Shown here piece after piece: positions 22,673 to 30,837 of a stretch of 35,743 bases of DNA. Each line of letters starts with the position of its first letter. The stretch's first letter is position 1. Both the position numbers and the translations under genes were made by a program. Source of the stretch: an uncultured Pelagibacteraceae bacterium (GTDB lineage: Bacteria; Pseudomonadota; Alphaproteobacteria; Pelagibacterales; Pelagibacteraceae); contig CACFEW010000006.1 in the NCBI GenBank assembly GCA_902565385.1, positions 1 through 35,743 on the forward strand, read 5' to 3'. The notes beneath the pieces are model-generated. The model did no database searches, was not told the origin of the DNA, and saw only the letters and a program-made list of their open reading frames with translations.

Positions 22673-23596
22673 TCAATTGAATTCTACAAGTGCGTTAACA
22701 TGTTCATTAGCACTTTCAGATAATGCATTTAAATCATAACCTCCCTCAAGAATAGAAATAACTTTGCCTTGAGTGAACTCGTTGGTAGCAGCCAAAGTTC
22801 TTCTAGTAATTTCATAGAAGTCTTTTGATTTAAGTATAAATTGAGCTAAAGGATCATCTTTATGAGCATCAAAACCTGCAGAGAATATAAGAAAATCAGG
22901 TTTATAATTAACTAACCTATCTAAAACTCTATTGAATGCATTAAAATATTCCTCCGAGTTTGTGCCTGCTGGCAAAGGTATATTTAAAGAGTTATTAAAA
23001 TCACCTTTATCTTTATCAGTACCTCCTCCAGGATAAAAAGGATATTGGTGTGTTGAAATATATAATGAATTTTTGTTATTACGCATAACATCATAATTTC
23101 CATTTCCCCAATGCACATCAAAATCTACACATGCAACCCTCTTATATTTATAATTTTTAATTAAGTAATTAGTGGCTATCCCAGCGTTTGATATACAACA
23201 AAATCCCATTGCCTTATCCTTTTCCGCATGATGTCCAGGAGGTCTTGCTAAACAAAAAGCATTCTTAAATTCTTTATTTTCTATTCCATCAATGGCTCTA
23301 ATTGTCGAGCCAGCTGCATCAAATACTGCTTTTTTACTGTCTGGTGATATTACAGTATCTCCATCTAAAAATTTTAGACCTTTTTGAGGGAATGAACTAT
23401 TTAAATTATCAATATATTCTTTTGAATGTGTCATCGCTAATATATCGTTTGGTACATTACCTGGTTTTTCCCAAATAAGATCACTTCTTTTTTTTAATTT
23501 TTCTTTTATAGCAATTACTCTTTTAGGCTGTTCAGGATGACCGTTACCAGTGTCATGTTTTTCATAAGAGTCAGAATTAATAATTGCTGTATTCAT
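22673..23596 (-). CDS. histone-deacetylase-family amidohydrolase (HDAC / AcuC / polyamine-deacetylase-like)
   Basis: 307 residues. The family signatures occur in order: GNGHPEQPKR (17-26), ARPPGHHAEKDKAMGFC with the His122-His123 pair, VDFDVHWGNG with metal ligands Asp160 and His162, STHQYPFYPGGG, SAGFDAHKDDPLA with the third metal Asp, and EGGYDLNALSES. A Zn-dependent deacetylase acting in the cytoplasm is expected. Bacterial members deacetylate polyamines, small molecules or proteins, and the substrate is not decidable here. The DVHWGNG form (Trp after His) is common in bacterial class-II-like members. It overlaps dapE by 4 nt, so it is in that operon, with a SET gene next. Confidence 0.93.
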   Translation of the reverse strand: MNTAIINSDSYEKHDTGNGHPEQPKRVIAIKEKLKKRSDLIWEKPGNVPNDILAMTHSKEYIDNLNSSFPQKGLKFLDGDTVISPDSKKAVFDAAGSTIRAIDGIENKEFKNAFCLARPPGHHAEKDKAMGFCCISNAGIATNYLIKNYKYKRVACVDFDVHWGNGNYDVMRNNKNSLYISTHQYPFYPGGGTDKDKGDFNNSLNIPLPAGTNSEEYFNAFNRVLDRLVNYKPDFLIFSAGFDAHKDDPLAQFILKSKDFYEITRRTLAATNEFTQGKVISILEGGYDLNALSESANEHVNALVEFN

Positions 23597-24750
23597 TTGA
23601 AATAATTTTTTAAAATATTTTCATAAATTTTTGTTAGTTTTTTAAGATCTTTTAGAGATACTGCCTCATCAACTTTATGCATAGTTTTTCCAACTAAACC
23701 AAATTCAAGACCAGGACATATGGTTCTTATAAATCTTAAATCTGAAGTTCCACCTGTTGTAGATAATTTTGGTTTTAATTTGGTTATCTTTTTAATAATA
23801 TTTTGTATCATAAATGTTGTTTTGTTAGGTTTTGTCAAAAAAGCTTCACCAGAAACTCTGTACTCAATTTTAAATTTTGATTTTTTTTTCTTAGTTACGT
23901 TTCTGAAAATTTTATTAAGTCTTTTTTTAATAGAATTTGAGGAATGTTTGTTATTAAATCTTATGTTGAATGTTGCTTCAGCTGTGGCTGGAATAACATT
24001 ATCTGCGGTATTGTTTATGTTTATTTTAGTAACCTCCAAGTTTGTAGGTTGAAAATCTTTAGTTCCTTTATCGAACTTAATTTCCTTTAATTCTTTTAAA
24101 ATATTTACAATTGTAGTTGAGGGATTATTTGCTCTAGAAGGATATGCAACGTGACCTTGGTGACCAAATATAATTAATTTACCAGTTATACTGCCTCTTC
24201 GGCCAATTTTAATCATTTCACCCAAAACATTTGGATTAGTTGGTTCACCCACTAAGCAAAAATTAATCTTCTCTCTTTTTTTTCTTAAAAACTTTACAAC
24301 TTTTTTTGTACCATTGACTGCATCACCCTCCTCGTCGCCTGTTATCAACAGACTAATTGATCCATTAAATTTTTTATTTTTTGACAAAAACATGCTTACA
24401 GCAGAAACAAAAGCTGCAATAGAACTTTTCATATCATTTGCACCTCTTCCAATTAAGTGACCTCGTTTGATAGATGGTCTGAATGGATTAGTTGTCCAGT
24501 CTTTTATGTTTCCTGGAGGTACAACATCTAGGTGACCTGCATAACAGAAGTTTGGACTTTTACTTCCGAACCTTGCATATAAATTTTTAACAGGCTTAAA
24601 GCCCCTTTCTTTAAATTCGAGTATTCTTGTTTTGAAACCAAGTCTTTTCAATTTTTTTTCTAAAAATTTCATTATACCTGCATCTACAGGAGTAATTGAA
24701 GGAAATCTAATTAGCTCTTTAGCTAATTGTAACTCGTTTAAAGTTTTCAT
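23593..24750 (-). CDS. dapE: succinyl-diaminopimelate desuccinylase
   Basis: 385 residues, M20 metallopeptidase family. The first zinc motif is GHLDVVPPG, followed by GRGANDMKSSIAAFV with the bridging Asp and GDEEGDAVNGTKK with the general-base Glu-Glu. The C-terminal GGTSDLRFI and VGKTMHKVDEAV supply remaining ligands. It removes succinate from N-succinyl-LL-diaminopimelate in the lysine/peptidoglycan pathway. It is separated from dapD by 1 nt and overlaps the HDAC-like gene by 4 nt. Confidence 0.96.
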   Translation of the reverse strand: MKTLNELQLAKELIRFPSITPVDAGIMKFLEKKLKRLGFKTRILEFKERGFKPVKNLYARFGSKSPNFCYAGHLDVVPPGNIKDWTTNPFRPSIKRGHLIGRGANDMKSSIAAFVSAVSMFLSKNKKFNGSISLLITGDEEGDAVNGTKKVVKFLRKKREKINFCLVGEPTNPNVLGEMIKIGRRGSITGKLIIFGHQGHVAYPSRANNPSTTIVNILKELKEIKFDKGTKDFQPTNLEVTKININNTADNVIPATAEATFNIRFNNKHSSNSIKKRLNKIFRNVTKKKKSKFKIEYRVSGEAFLTKPNKTTFMIQNIIKKITKLKPKLSTTGGTSDLRFIRTICPGLEFGLVGKTMHKVDEAVSLKDLKKLTKIYENILKNYFK

Positions 24751-24751
24751 T

Positions 24752-25579
24752 TTAGTCTCGTAAAAGGTCGTTTATAGAAGTTTTTGACCTTGTTTTTTCA
24801 TCTACCTGCTTAATTATTACAGCACAGTACAACGATGGTGCAGCCGAGTTATTTTTGTCTGGCAAAGAACCTGGAACAACAACTGAGTACGGTGGAATTT
24901 TACCATAAGTGATATTTCCAGTTTTTCGATCAACTATTTTAGTGGATTGACCTATATACATACCCATACTTAAAACTGAACCTTCCCCAACAATCACTCC
25001 CTCAACAACTTCTGACATAGCTCCAAGGAAAACATTATCCTCGATTATTGTGGGTAAAGCTTGTGCAGGTTCTAAAACTCCACCAACTCCTGATCCTGCT
25101 GAGATATGACAATTTTTTCCGATTTGACAACAGCTACCTGCTCTTGCAAATGTATCAATCATCGTTCCTTCATCGATATAAGCTCCGATATTTACATAGC
25201 ATGGCATCAAAACTGCATTTTTTCCAACAAATGATCCTTTTCTAACTGGAGAATTAGGAACCATTCTAAAGCCAGCTCTTTTATGATCTTCTTTTGACCA
25301 ACCTGCAGTTTTACCTTTTAACAAGTGAGATTTATCGTACCAGCTACTGTAAGGACCATTTAAGTTTTCCATTGGATAAATTCTAAAGCTTAACATAATT
25401 GCTTTCTTTAAATGTTGGTGTGTAATCCATTCACCATTTATCTTTTCAGCAACTCTTGATTTTCCACTGTCCAAATCACTAATAACCTGATTGATTGCAT
25501 CTTTGATTTTTTGGTCTGAATTTTGGTTTATCTGATCTTTAATTTCCCAAGCATCATTTATAATTTTTTCTATAGACAT
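24752..25579 (-). CDS. dapD: 2,3,4,5-tetrahydropyridine-2,6-dicarboxylate N-succinyltransferase
   Basis: 275 residues, the usual length. N-terminal helical domain, then a left-handed beta-helix of hexapeptide repeats (KNAVLMPCYVNIGAYIDEGTMIDTFARAGSC, IGKNCHISAGSGVGGVLEP, VFLGAMSEVVEGVIVGEGSVL). The signature NGPYSSWYDKSHLLKG is not common to other hexapeptide enzymes. It succinylates tetrahydrodipicolinate using succinyl-CoA, the step before DapC/DapE. Start is 3 nt after the HAD gene. Confidence 0.97.
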   Translation of the reverse strand: MSIEKIINDAWEIKDQINQNSDQKIKDAINQVISDLDSGKSRVAEKINGEWITHQHLKKAIMLSFRIYPMENLNGPYSSWYDKSHLLKGKTAGWSKEDHKRAGFRMVPNSPVRKGSFVGKNAVLMPCYVNIGAYIDEGTMIDTFARAGSCCQIGKNCHISAGSGVGGVLEPAQALPTIIEDNVFLGAMSEVVEGVIVGEGSVLSMGMYIGQSTKIVDRKTGNITYGKIPPYSVVVPGSLPDKNNSAAPSLYCAVIIKQVDEKTRSKTSINDLLRD

Positions 25580-25582
25580 AAT

Positions 25583-26275
25583 TTATTGACTTTTTAATAA
25601 CCTTATTTCCTTAAGAAATAAAGACAGATTTTCAATTTTATGAGAAATATAATCTTTATCAGAATCCATCTTACCAAAATGTTCATCATTAATTAACCAA
25701 ACAGTTGCACATCCTCTTTCATAACCAATACTAAGGTTTTTTGCGATATCTTCTATATAAATGGTTTCTTTTGGATTTAATCCAAATTTTTTAACCATTA
25801 AATCAAAAGTCTTAGCCTCAGGTTTTGGCACATACCCAGCGTCTTTAATATCAAAAACCTTATTCCTTCCAAAGAGATCATATACTCCTAGATGGGTTAA
25901 AATATTTTTAGCATGTTCCGCGCTCCCATTTGTAAAAATAAACTTTTCCATTTCTAATTTTTCAAGTTCATTCCTCATAATCTTGTCCTCTTTCATAAAT
26001 GAAAGATCTATTGTGTGGACATATTTTAGGAATTCTTCTGGGGGTATATCATGATGTATCATTAAACCATTTAAACTAGTATTGTATTTGTAAAAATAAT
26101 CAGTCTGTAATTTTTTTGCTTCTTCCATATCTATTTTTAGTCTCTCGGATATGAACATTGTCATTCTTTTAGATACTTGACCAAATACTTTTTCCAATGA
26201 GTAGTTGTTATGTTTTCCATAACAAACTCCATCAAGATCCAACAGCAGATATTTCATTTCTTTAAAATTTTTCAT
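25583..26275 (-). CDS. HAD-superfamily pyrimidine 5'-nucleotidase-like phosphatase
   Basis: 230 residues, class IA HAD. Motif I LLLDLDGVCYGKHN (Asp-x-Asp), motif II FTNGSAEHAKNIL, the conserved KPEAKTFD lysine and motif III YIEDIAKNL are all seen. The closest family is the pyrimidine 5'-nucleotidase type (yeast Sdt1/Phm8 relatives), which is commonly found between argB and dapD in Alphaproteobacteria. It likely dephosphorylates a nucleotide or related metabolite; exact substrate not shown. It overlaps argB by 4 nt. Confidence 0.88.
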   Translation of the reverse strand: MKNFKEMKYLLLDLDGVCYGKHNNYSLEKVFGQVSKRMTMFISERLKIDMEEAKKLQTDYFYKYNTSLNGLMIHHDIPPEEFLKYVHTIDLSFMKEDKIMRNELEKLEMEKFIFTNGSAEHAKNILTHLGVYDLFGRNKVFDIKDAGYVPKPEAKTFDLMVKKFGLNPKETIYIEDIAKNLSIGYERGCATVWLINDEHFGKMDSDKDYISHKIENLSLFLKEIRLLKSQ

Positions 26276-27120
26276 TTTCTAATCAAAGTTCCAGAGCCCT
26301 TGTCGGAAAAAATTTCAAATAATATAGAGTGTTGTTTTCTACCATCAATTATTCCAACTGCTGTTACTCCATTGTTCACAGCATCCAAACAAGTATTAAT
26401 TTTAGGTATCATACCTTCAGTAATTGTATTATCCTCAATCATTTTCAAAATTTCTGATGAAGAGATTTCATCAATTAGTTTTTTGTCTTTATTTAGAACT
26501 CCTTCAACATTAGTCATTAATAGCAATCTTCTCGATTTTAATGACTTTGCAATTGCACCTGCAGCTGTATCTCCGTTGATATTATATGGATGATCGTCAT
26601 TACCTAGACCTAATGGTGAAATTATTGGGACTTGTTTTTTATTAAGAATTTTCTTAATTAAATTGTTATCAATTTCATTAGGTATCCCCACAAAACCAAG
26701 CTCTTTAGCCTCTGGAGTTACTTTAATTATATTATTTTTTTTTGTATGGATTGAGACAGCATCAGTTCCAAATTTTCTCAAAGAGTCAACAATATCATTG
26801 TTAAAATCAATTAAAACTGACTCAACGATGTTTATAATTTTTTCATCAGTTACCCTTAAACCTCTAATAAATTTTGATTGAATATTTGATTTATCTAGTT
26901 CTCTTTTTATTCTAGGACCTCCTCCATGAACAACTGTAAAAGAAATACCTAGTTTATATAGTATGTTTATATCTGTTATAAAATTATCAAAGATTTTTCT
27001 GTCTATAAAAACATTTCCTCCATATTTTATTACGATGAAATCATTTTTATATTTTTCTATATATTTAGAAACCTCATCTATTGGTGGCCCATCTTTGGGA
27101 AGTATTTTTTCTAAATCCAT
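26272..27120 (-). CDS. argB: acetylglutamate kinase
   Basis: 282 residues, amino acid kinase fold. VIKYGGNVF near residue 32 (phosphate-binding Lys), VVHGGGPRIKREL, GLGNDDHPYNINGDTAAGAIAKSL and LLLMTNVEGVLNKDKKL are family motifs. The enzyme phosphorylates N-acetylglutamate in arginine synthesis. It has no long N-terminal extension of the hexameric arginine-inhibited kind that I can be sure of. It lies 28 nt after yidC; many Alphaproteobacteria have the GTPase gene engB in this gap, and it is absent here. Confidence 0.97.
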   Translation of the reverse strand: MDLEKILPKDGPPIDEVSKYIEKYKNDFIVIKYGGNVFIDRKIFDNFITDINILYKLGISFTVVHGGGPRIKRELDKSNIQSKFIRGLRVTDEKIINIVESVLIDFNNDIVDSLRKFGTDAVSIHTKKNNIIKVTPEAKELGFVGIPNEIDNNLIKKILNKKQVPIISPLGLGNDDHPYNINGDTAAGAIAKSLKSRRLLLMTNVEGVLNKDKKLIDEISSSEILKMIEDNTITEGMIPKINTCLDAVNNGVTAVGIIDGRKQHSILFEIFSDKGSGTLIRK

Positions 27121-27148
27121 TTATTTATCGTTGTATGATAATCAATTT

Positions 27149-28828
27149 TTAAGTGACAGTCTTAACAGTTGTTCTTTTCATAATGAATACTTGTTGGGCC
27201 ATGGTTAAAATGTTATTCACAGTCCAATAAATTACCAATCCACTTGGAAAGGGTGCTAATATTACAGTCAAAAAAAGTGGAAAAAACATAAATATTTTTG
27301 CTTGCATAGGATCAGTAGGAGCGGGATTTAATTTTTGTTGTACCCACATAGAAACCCCCATTGCAACAGGCCAAGCACCAATCATTAAAAATGATGGTAC
27401 ATCATAAGGTAGCAGTCCAAATAAATTGAATATACTTGTGGGATCTCGTTCACTTAAATCATGAATCCATCCATAAAAAGGCATATGTCTCATTTCAATT
27501 GTAACAAATAAAACTTTATATAAAGCAAAAAAAACTGGTATTTGAACAAGAATTGGAAGACAGCCAGACATAGGGTTGACTTTTTCTTTTTTATATAAAG
27601 CCATCATTTCTTGTTGTAATTTCATTTTATCATTCTTATGAAGCTCTTTTAATCTTACCATTTCAGGAGTAAGTGCTTTCATTTTTGCCATGCTTCTAAA
27701 AGAAAAATTTGCTAAAGGAAAGAAAACTAAACGAATACAGATTGTTATAGCTATAATCGCTAATCCATAATTACCAAGCAGTTTGAAAAAATAATCAATT
27801 CCAAAAAACAAAGGTTTAGTTATGAAATATAAGAAACCCCAATCAATAACTAAGTCAAATTTATCGATAGCTAAATTTTTTGCGTAACCATCAATAACAT
27901 CCACTCTTTTAGCAGCAACTATAATTTGTAAATTTTCTTCAATAGAATTATTTGGACCTAATTCAAGAGGTTCAGTTGCGATAAAATTAGCCCTAAATTT
28001 ATCTTTATAATCAAAGGTTGTTTTAAATTCTTTATTTTGTGGAGGTATTAATGATGTAATCCAATATTTGTCACTTATACCTAACCAACCTTTTTGAGCA
28101 GTTTTTGTAAATTTTTTTTCTTGAATATCGTCATAATCTTCCTCAATTAACTCATCATCTAAAGTCGCAATCAACCCTTCATGAAGAATTAAAAAGTCTA
28201 TTATGTCTGGGATTTCATTTCTTATTATCTGACCGTAAGAATAAAAGTCATATTTACTATTTGTTTTGTTTATTACTTTTTGCTTGATTGAAAATAAATA
28301 TTTGTCATCTAAAGAAATTTCTTTTTCAAAAGTAATTCCTTGATCATTTGTCCAAGATAATTTTACCGAAGAATTCTCAGTTAATTTTTTATTTCCCTTT
28401 ATAGACCAGATAGTCTCTGATGTAGGAATATCTATATTTTTATCTGAGGTTACAAATCCACTTTCAATCAGATAACCCTCTTTAATATTTCTTGGCCCTA
28501 ACAGAGTTATTTTTTCGTCACCATCAAGTTCAATATTATAATTTTTGAAAGTTAGATCGTCTATTGCCGCGCCCTTTAAAGATATCGAACCAATTACATT
28601 TGAATTTTCAAATTCAACTCTCTCACTTTCAGTTAATGCGTCTTTTCTCGAAATTTCAATAAAAGTATCTTTTTGTTCTAAGCTTGGTGTATCAGTATTT
28701 TGCTCAATTTTTTCTTTCTCAACTAGGTTTTGATTTGTTGTTGATTTTTCAGGAACAAAAAATAATGAATATAAAACAATTACTGCCGAGGATAATGCTA
28801 TAGCTGCTATTGTATTTTTTGAGTCCAT
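27149..28828 (-). CDS. yidC: membrane protein insertase YidC
   Basis: 559 residues, proteobacterial length. First membrane segment at about residues 6-22 (TIAAIALSSAVIVLYSLFFVP), then the large periplasmic beta domain to about 330, then the conserved five-helix insertase core (YGLAIIAITICIRLVFFPLANFSFRSMAKMKAL with the hydrophilic-groove Arg, and NPMSGCLPILVQIPVFFALYKVL). It ends in a short basic tail. It inserts and folds inner-membrane proteins, alone or with SecYEG. Coupled to yidD by a TAATG overlap. Confidence 0.97.
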   Translation of the reverse strand: MDSKNTIAAIALSSAVIVLYSLFFVPEKSTTNQNLVEKEKIEQNTDTPSLEQKDTFIEISRKDALTESERVEFENSNVIGSISLKGAAIDDLTFKNYNIELDGDEKITLLGPRNIKEGYLIESGFVTSDKNIDIPTSETIWSIKGNKKLTENSSVKLSWTNDQGITFEKEISLDDKYLFSIKQKVINKTNSKYDFYSYGQIIRNEIPDIIDFLILHEGLIATLDDELIEEDYDDIQEKKFTKTAQKGWLGISDKYWITSLIPPQNKEFKTTFDYKDKFRANFIATEPLELGPNNSIEENLQIIVAAKRVDVIDGYAKNLAIDKFDLVIDWGFLYFITKPLFFGIDYFFKLLGNYGLAIIAITICIRLVFFPLANFSFRSMAKMKALTPEMVRLKELHKNDKMKLQQEMMALYKKEKVNPMSGCLPILVQIPVFFALYKVLFVTIEMRHMPFYGWIHDLSERDPTSIFNLFGLLPYDVPSFLMIGAWPVAMGVSMWVQQKLNPAPTDPMQAKIFMFFPLFLTVILAPFPSGLVIYWTVNNILTMAQQVFIMKRTTVKTVT

Positions 28829-29067
28829 TATTTTTTTAATTTTATTTCTTTTTTAACTGGATCAAATCCACTATTACCCCATGGGTGGCACGATATAATT
28901 CTTTTAAAACTAAGCGAAAGACCTTTAAAGAAACCGTAAGTTTTGAGAGCCTCAATAGTATATTCAGAACAAGTTGGCAGGAATCTGCACGAGGGACCAA
29001 TTAAAGGACTTATCAAATATTTGTAAATTTTAATAAATTTGATCAAAGTGTAAGTAAAGATATTCAT
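28828..29067 (-). CDS. yidD: membrane protein insertion efficiency factor YidD
   Basis: 79 residues. Conserved core [34 protein letters not shown] with the three family cysteines (CRFLPTC and later CHPWG), followed by [11 protein letters not shown]. An N-terminal amphipathic helix is expected to associate with the inner membrane. It assists YidC-dependent insertion. It overlaps rnpA by 4 nt and yidC by 1 nt, preserving the classical rpmH-rnpA-yidD-yidC order. Confidence 0.96.
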   Translation of the reverse strand: MNIFTYTLIKFIKIYKYLISPLIGPSCRFLPTCSEYTIEALKTYGFFKGLSLSFKRIISCHPWGNSGFDPVKKEIKLKK

Positions 29068-29408
29068 TTTTTTATTTTATTAAATTCTTGAAATAAGGTT
29101 TCTTTTATTTTTTTAAATTCATTATTTAGCATAGTTGGCTTAGCAATAACAAGATATGAATAATTAAGATTTATCGATATTTCCTTAGATGCGTCATTCA
29201 TAATGTTTCTGAGTCTTCTTTTTATTTTATTTCTCTTAACTGCATTTCCAATTTTTTTCTTAGTCACGAATGAAATATTTAATTTTTTTTTATTTTTATT
29301 ATTTAGAACACCAAAAAATATAGTAGCATATTTGTTTGATATTTTTTTATTTTTGAGAAGGCTTTTAAATTCTTCGTTTTTTGAAAGAGCAAGTATTTTG
29401 CTTTTCAT
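29064..29408 (-). CDS. rnpA: ribonuclease P protein component
   Basis: 114 residues, typical size. The RNR motif region appears as [23 protein letters not shown], the signature for binding the P RNA and pre-tRNA leader. N-terminal segment [21 protein letters not shown] and the ISFVTKKK strand agree. It works with RNA component rnpB (not in this window) to trim 5' ends of tRNAs. It starts 3 nt after rpmH. Confidence 0.95.
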   Translation of the reverse strand: MKSKILALSKNEEFKSLLKNKKISNKYATIFFGVLNNKNKKKLNISFVTKKKIGNAVKRNKIKRRLRNIMNDASKEISINLNYSYLVIAKPTMLNNEFKKIKETLFQEFNKIKK

Positions 29409-29411
29409 TAT

Positions 29412-29552
29412 TTAACCAGAAACAGTTAAAGATTTTCTGCCTCTAGCTCTTCTTCTAGCTAAAAGTTTTTTACCACCTTTTGTCCTCATTTTTGATCTAA
29501 ACCCGTGTTTTCTAGCTCTTTTTATTTTAGAAGGTTGGTATGTTCTTTTCAT
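29412..29552 (-). CDS. rpmH: 50S ribosomal protein L34
   Basis: 46 residues, beginning [20 protein letters not shown] and rich in Arg/Lys as expected for L34; the internal [15 protein letters not shown] is diagnostic. It is the first gene of the minus-strand run rpmH-rnpA-yidD-yidC-argB onward, with a good promoter just upstream. An essential small protein of the large ribosomal subunit. Confidence 0.97.
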   Translation of the reverse strand: MKRTYQPSKIKRARKHGFRSKMRTKGGKKLLARRRARGRKSLTVSG

Positions 29553-29584
29553 AAAAGTGATTTAAATTTATTTAAATTTCGATC

Positions 29585-29613
29585 TTTATAATAATTAAAT
29601 ATATAAATAGCAA
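29585..29613 (-). promoter_or_regulatory. sigma70-type promoter for the rpmH operon
   Basis: Read on the minus strand: -35 TTGCTA (29613-29608), a 17-nt spacer and -10 TATAAA (29590-29585), giving a start near 29578 and a leader of roughly 25 nt before the rpmH ATG. Correct spacing, a 5/6 -10 and position before a ten-gene run make it one of the better promoters in the window. Confidence 0.55.
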
Positions 29614-29644
29614 ATATAAGATTTTATAAATACGATAGTTAATA

Positions 29645-30367
29645 ATGGAAAAAACTAAAAAAATTAAATTATTTATCGGATTATCTTATCTAGCTCTAAT
29701 AATTGTATTTTTATTTTTGTTTTTTTCAAAATTTAGTCTCCAGGAAATAACCTCATATGATTTTATAAGAGATAATAGATTATATTTTAACGAAATTAAA
29801 AGCTCTAATTTATTTTTGGTATTCATAATTTTTTTGTTTTTTACAATATTGTGGGTATTCCCGTTTTTAGGATTCGCAGCACCAATTTCATTGCTTGGAG
29901 GATTTCTTTTTGGTCCGTGGCTTGGTACAATAGTTGTTGTCTTAGGTTTGAGTGTGGGTGCAACTTTTCTATATATGTTTGGTAACTATTTTTTAAAAGA
30001 TTTTATAAAAGAAAAGTTTCTGAACAGATTTCAAAAACTCGAAACTAAATTCAAAAATTCAGAATTCATTTACTTATTGATTTACAGGTTTATTGGGGGA
30101 GTTCCATGGCAATTAAGCTGTCTTTTACCAACCCTTTTTAATGTGAAAGTATCTAACTTTTTTTTTGCAACATTAGTTGGAATTGTTCCTCAAATTTTTT
30201 TAGCTGTTTCGATTGGCAGTGGACTTGAAAAGATTATTCAGGGTAATTCACAAATTCCTAATATAACTGATGTAATTTTTTCTCCTGATATATATAGACC
30301 AATTTTGGCATTTATATTTTTAGTCTTGATAACAATTTTTTTAAGAAAGTTATTTTATAAAAATTAG
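29645..30367 (+). CDS. TVP38/TMEM64 (VTT/DedA-like) family membrane protein
   Basis: 240 residues. Hydrophobic segments at about 8-28, 55-75, 78-115 (with GFAAPISLLGGFLFGPWLGTIVVVLGLSVGA), 135-205 (YRFIGGVPWQLSCLLPTLFNVKVSNFF, TLVGIVPQIFLAVSIGSGL) and 218-236. The F/YGxxxG-type loop and the RFIGGVPW re-entrant region match the VTT domain of TVP38/TMEM64 proteins, linked to lipid scrambling or membrane homeostasis; the exact role in bacteria is open. It is divergent from rpmH with 92 nt between starts. Its stop abuts the 3' end of the convergent tRNA-Thr with no gap. Confidence 0.88.
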   Translation: MEKTKKIKLFIGLSYLALIIVFLFLFFSKFSLQEITSYDFIRDNRLYFNEIKSSNLFLVFIIFLFFTILWVFPFLGFAAPISLLGGFLFGPWLGTIVVVLGLSVGATFLYMFGNYFLKDFIKEKFLNRFQKLETKFKNSEFIYLLIYRFIGGVPWQLSCLLPTLFNVKVSNFFFATLVGIVPQIFLAVSIGSGLEKIIQGNSQIPNITDVIFSPDIYRPILAFIFLVLITIFLRKLFYKN

Positions 30368-30441
30368 TGGTGCTCCCACCCTGTACTGACCAGGGAACTA
30401 GTCCTTACCAAGGACTTGTTATGCCATTTAACTACAGGAGC
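30368..30441 (-). tRNA. tRNA-Thr (anticodon GGT), non-canonical T-loop
   Basis: 74 nt on the minus strand with encoded CCA. Acceptor GCTCCTG/TGGGAGC (two G-T pairs at the inner end), D-stem GTTA/TAAC, anticodon stem AGTCC/GGACT around TTGGTAA (anticodon GGT, reading ACC/ACU), T-stem CCCTG/CAGGG. The T-loop reads GTCAGTA rather than TTCGAAT-like, so positions 54 and 58, normally the T-A reverse-Hoogsteen pair, are both G. The variable loop has 4 nt. All stems are good, so I call it functional. Confidence 0.9.
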
Positions 30442-30457
30442 GATTATCACAAATTGT

Positions 30458-30486
30458 ATTTTATTAATAATAATGCATTTTTTCAA
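30458..30486 (-). promoter_or_regulatory. sigma70-type promoter for tRNA-Thr
   Basis: On the minus strand, -35 TTGAAA (30486-30481), 17-nt spacer, -10 TAAAAT (30463-30458), 16 nt before the tRNA 5' end. Both boxes match consensus at five of six positions with ideal spacing. Confidence 0.6.
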
Positions 30487-30541
30487 ATTATTGCCTTAAT
30501 TTTTTGTGTAATATGATTTATATCTATTGAGGAAAGTTTTT

Positions 30542-30739
30542 ATGGGCATTCATTACGATTATAAATCTACTAAAAGTGCTAAACTGATGGAAAAGCAAGC
30601 TAAAAGAGAAAAAAAACTTGCTGAAAAAAAAGCTAAACGTTTAGCAAAAGGAGGTGTTAAAAAAAATAATCAAGACAAAGTTTTAGACGCATCTAAACCA
30701 ATTACACTAGATTTTCTTACAAATCCAAATAAAGAATGA
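30542..30739 (+). CDS. small lysine-rich protein of unknown function
   Basis: 65 residues from ATG 30542 (MGIHYDYKST). An upstream in-frame TTG at 30527 exists, but the ATG has a clear Shine-Dalgarno (GAGGAAAG at 30529-30536, 5 nt before the start), so it is preferred. The middle is a charged helix (KLMEKQAKREKKLAEKKAKRLAKGG) that could form a coiled coil or bind nucleic acid. The C-terminal part ASKPITLDFLTNP looks more ordered. It overlaps the next tiny gene by ATGA, so it heads an operon through dcd, murA, DUF2948, hisD and infA. No family recognised. Confidence 0.7.
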   Translation: MGIHYDYKSTKSAKLMEKQAKREKKLAEKKAKRLAKGGVKKNNQDKVLDASKPITLDFLTNPNKE

Positions 30740-30837
30740 TTGTAAAACATAAAAATGAGCGTTTAAGTTTAGCTCTAAAGAAAAACTTAAAAAAAAGAAA
30801 ACTTTTTCAAAGAAAAAATAAAAAGAAAAGTAAATAA
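30736..30837 (+). CDS. 33-residue basic protein of unknown function
   Basis: 33 residues, [20 protein letters not shown] then a strongly basic tail ending KKKSK. Its ATG overlaps the preceding stop as ATGA and its TAA overlaps the dcd start as TAATG, so it fills the gap between two genes exactly, with translational coupling on both sides. That placement is the main evidence it is real. Too short for a family call; the Lys/Arg-rich helix suggests RNA or ribosome association, which is speculative. Confidence 0.62.
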   Translation: MIVKHKNERLSLALKKNLKKRKLFQRKNKKKSK

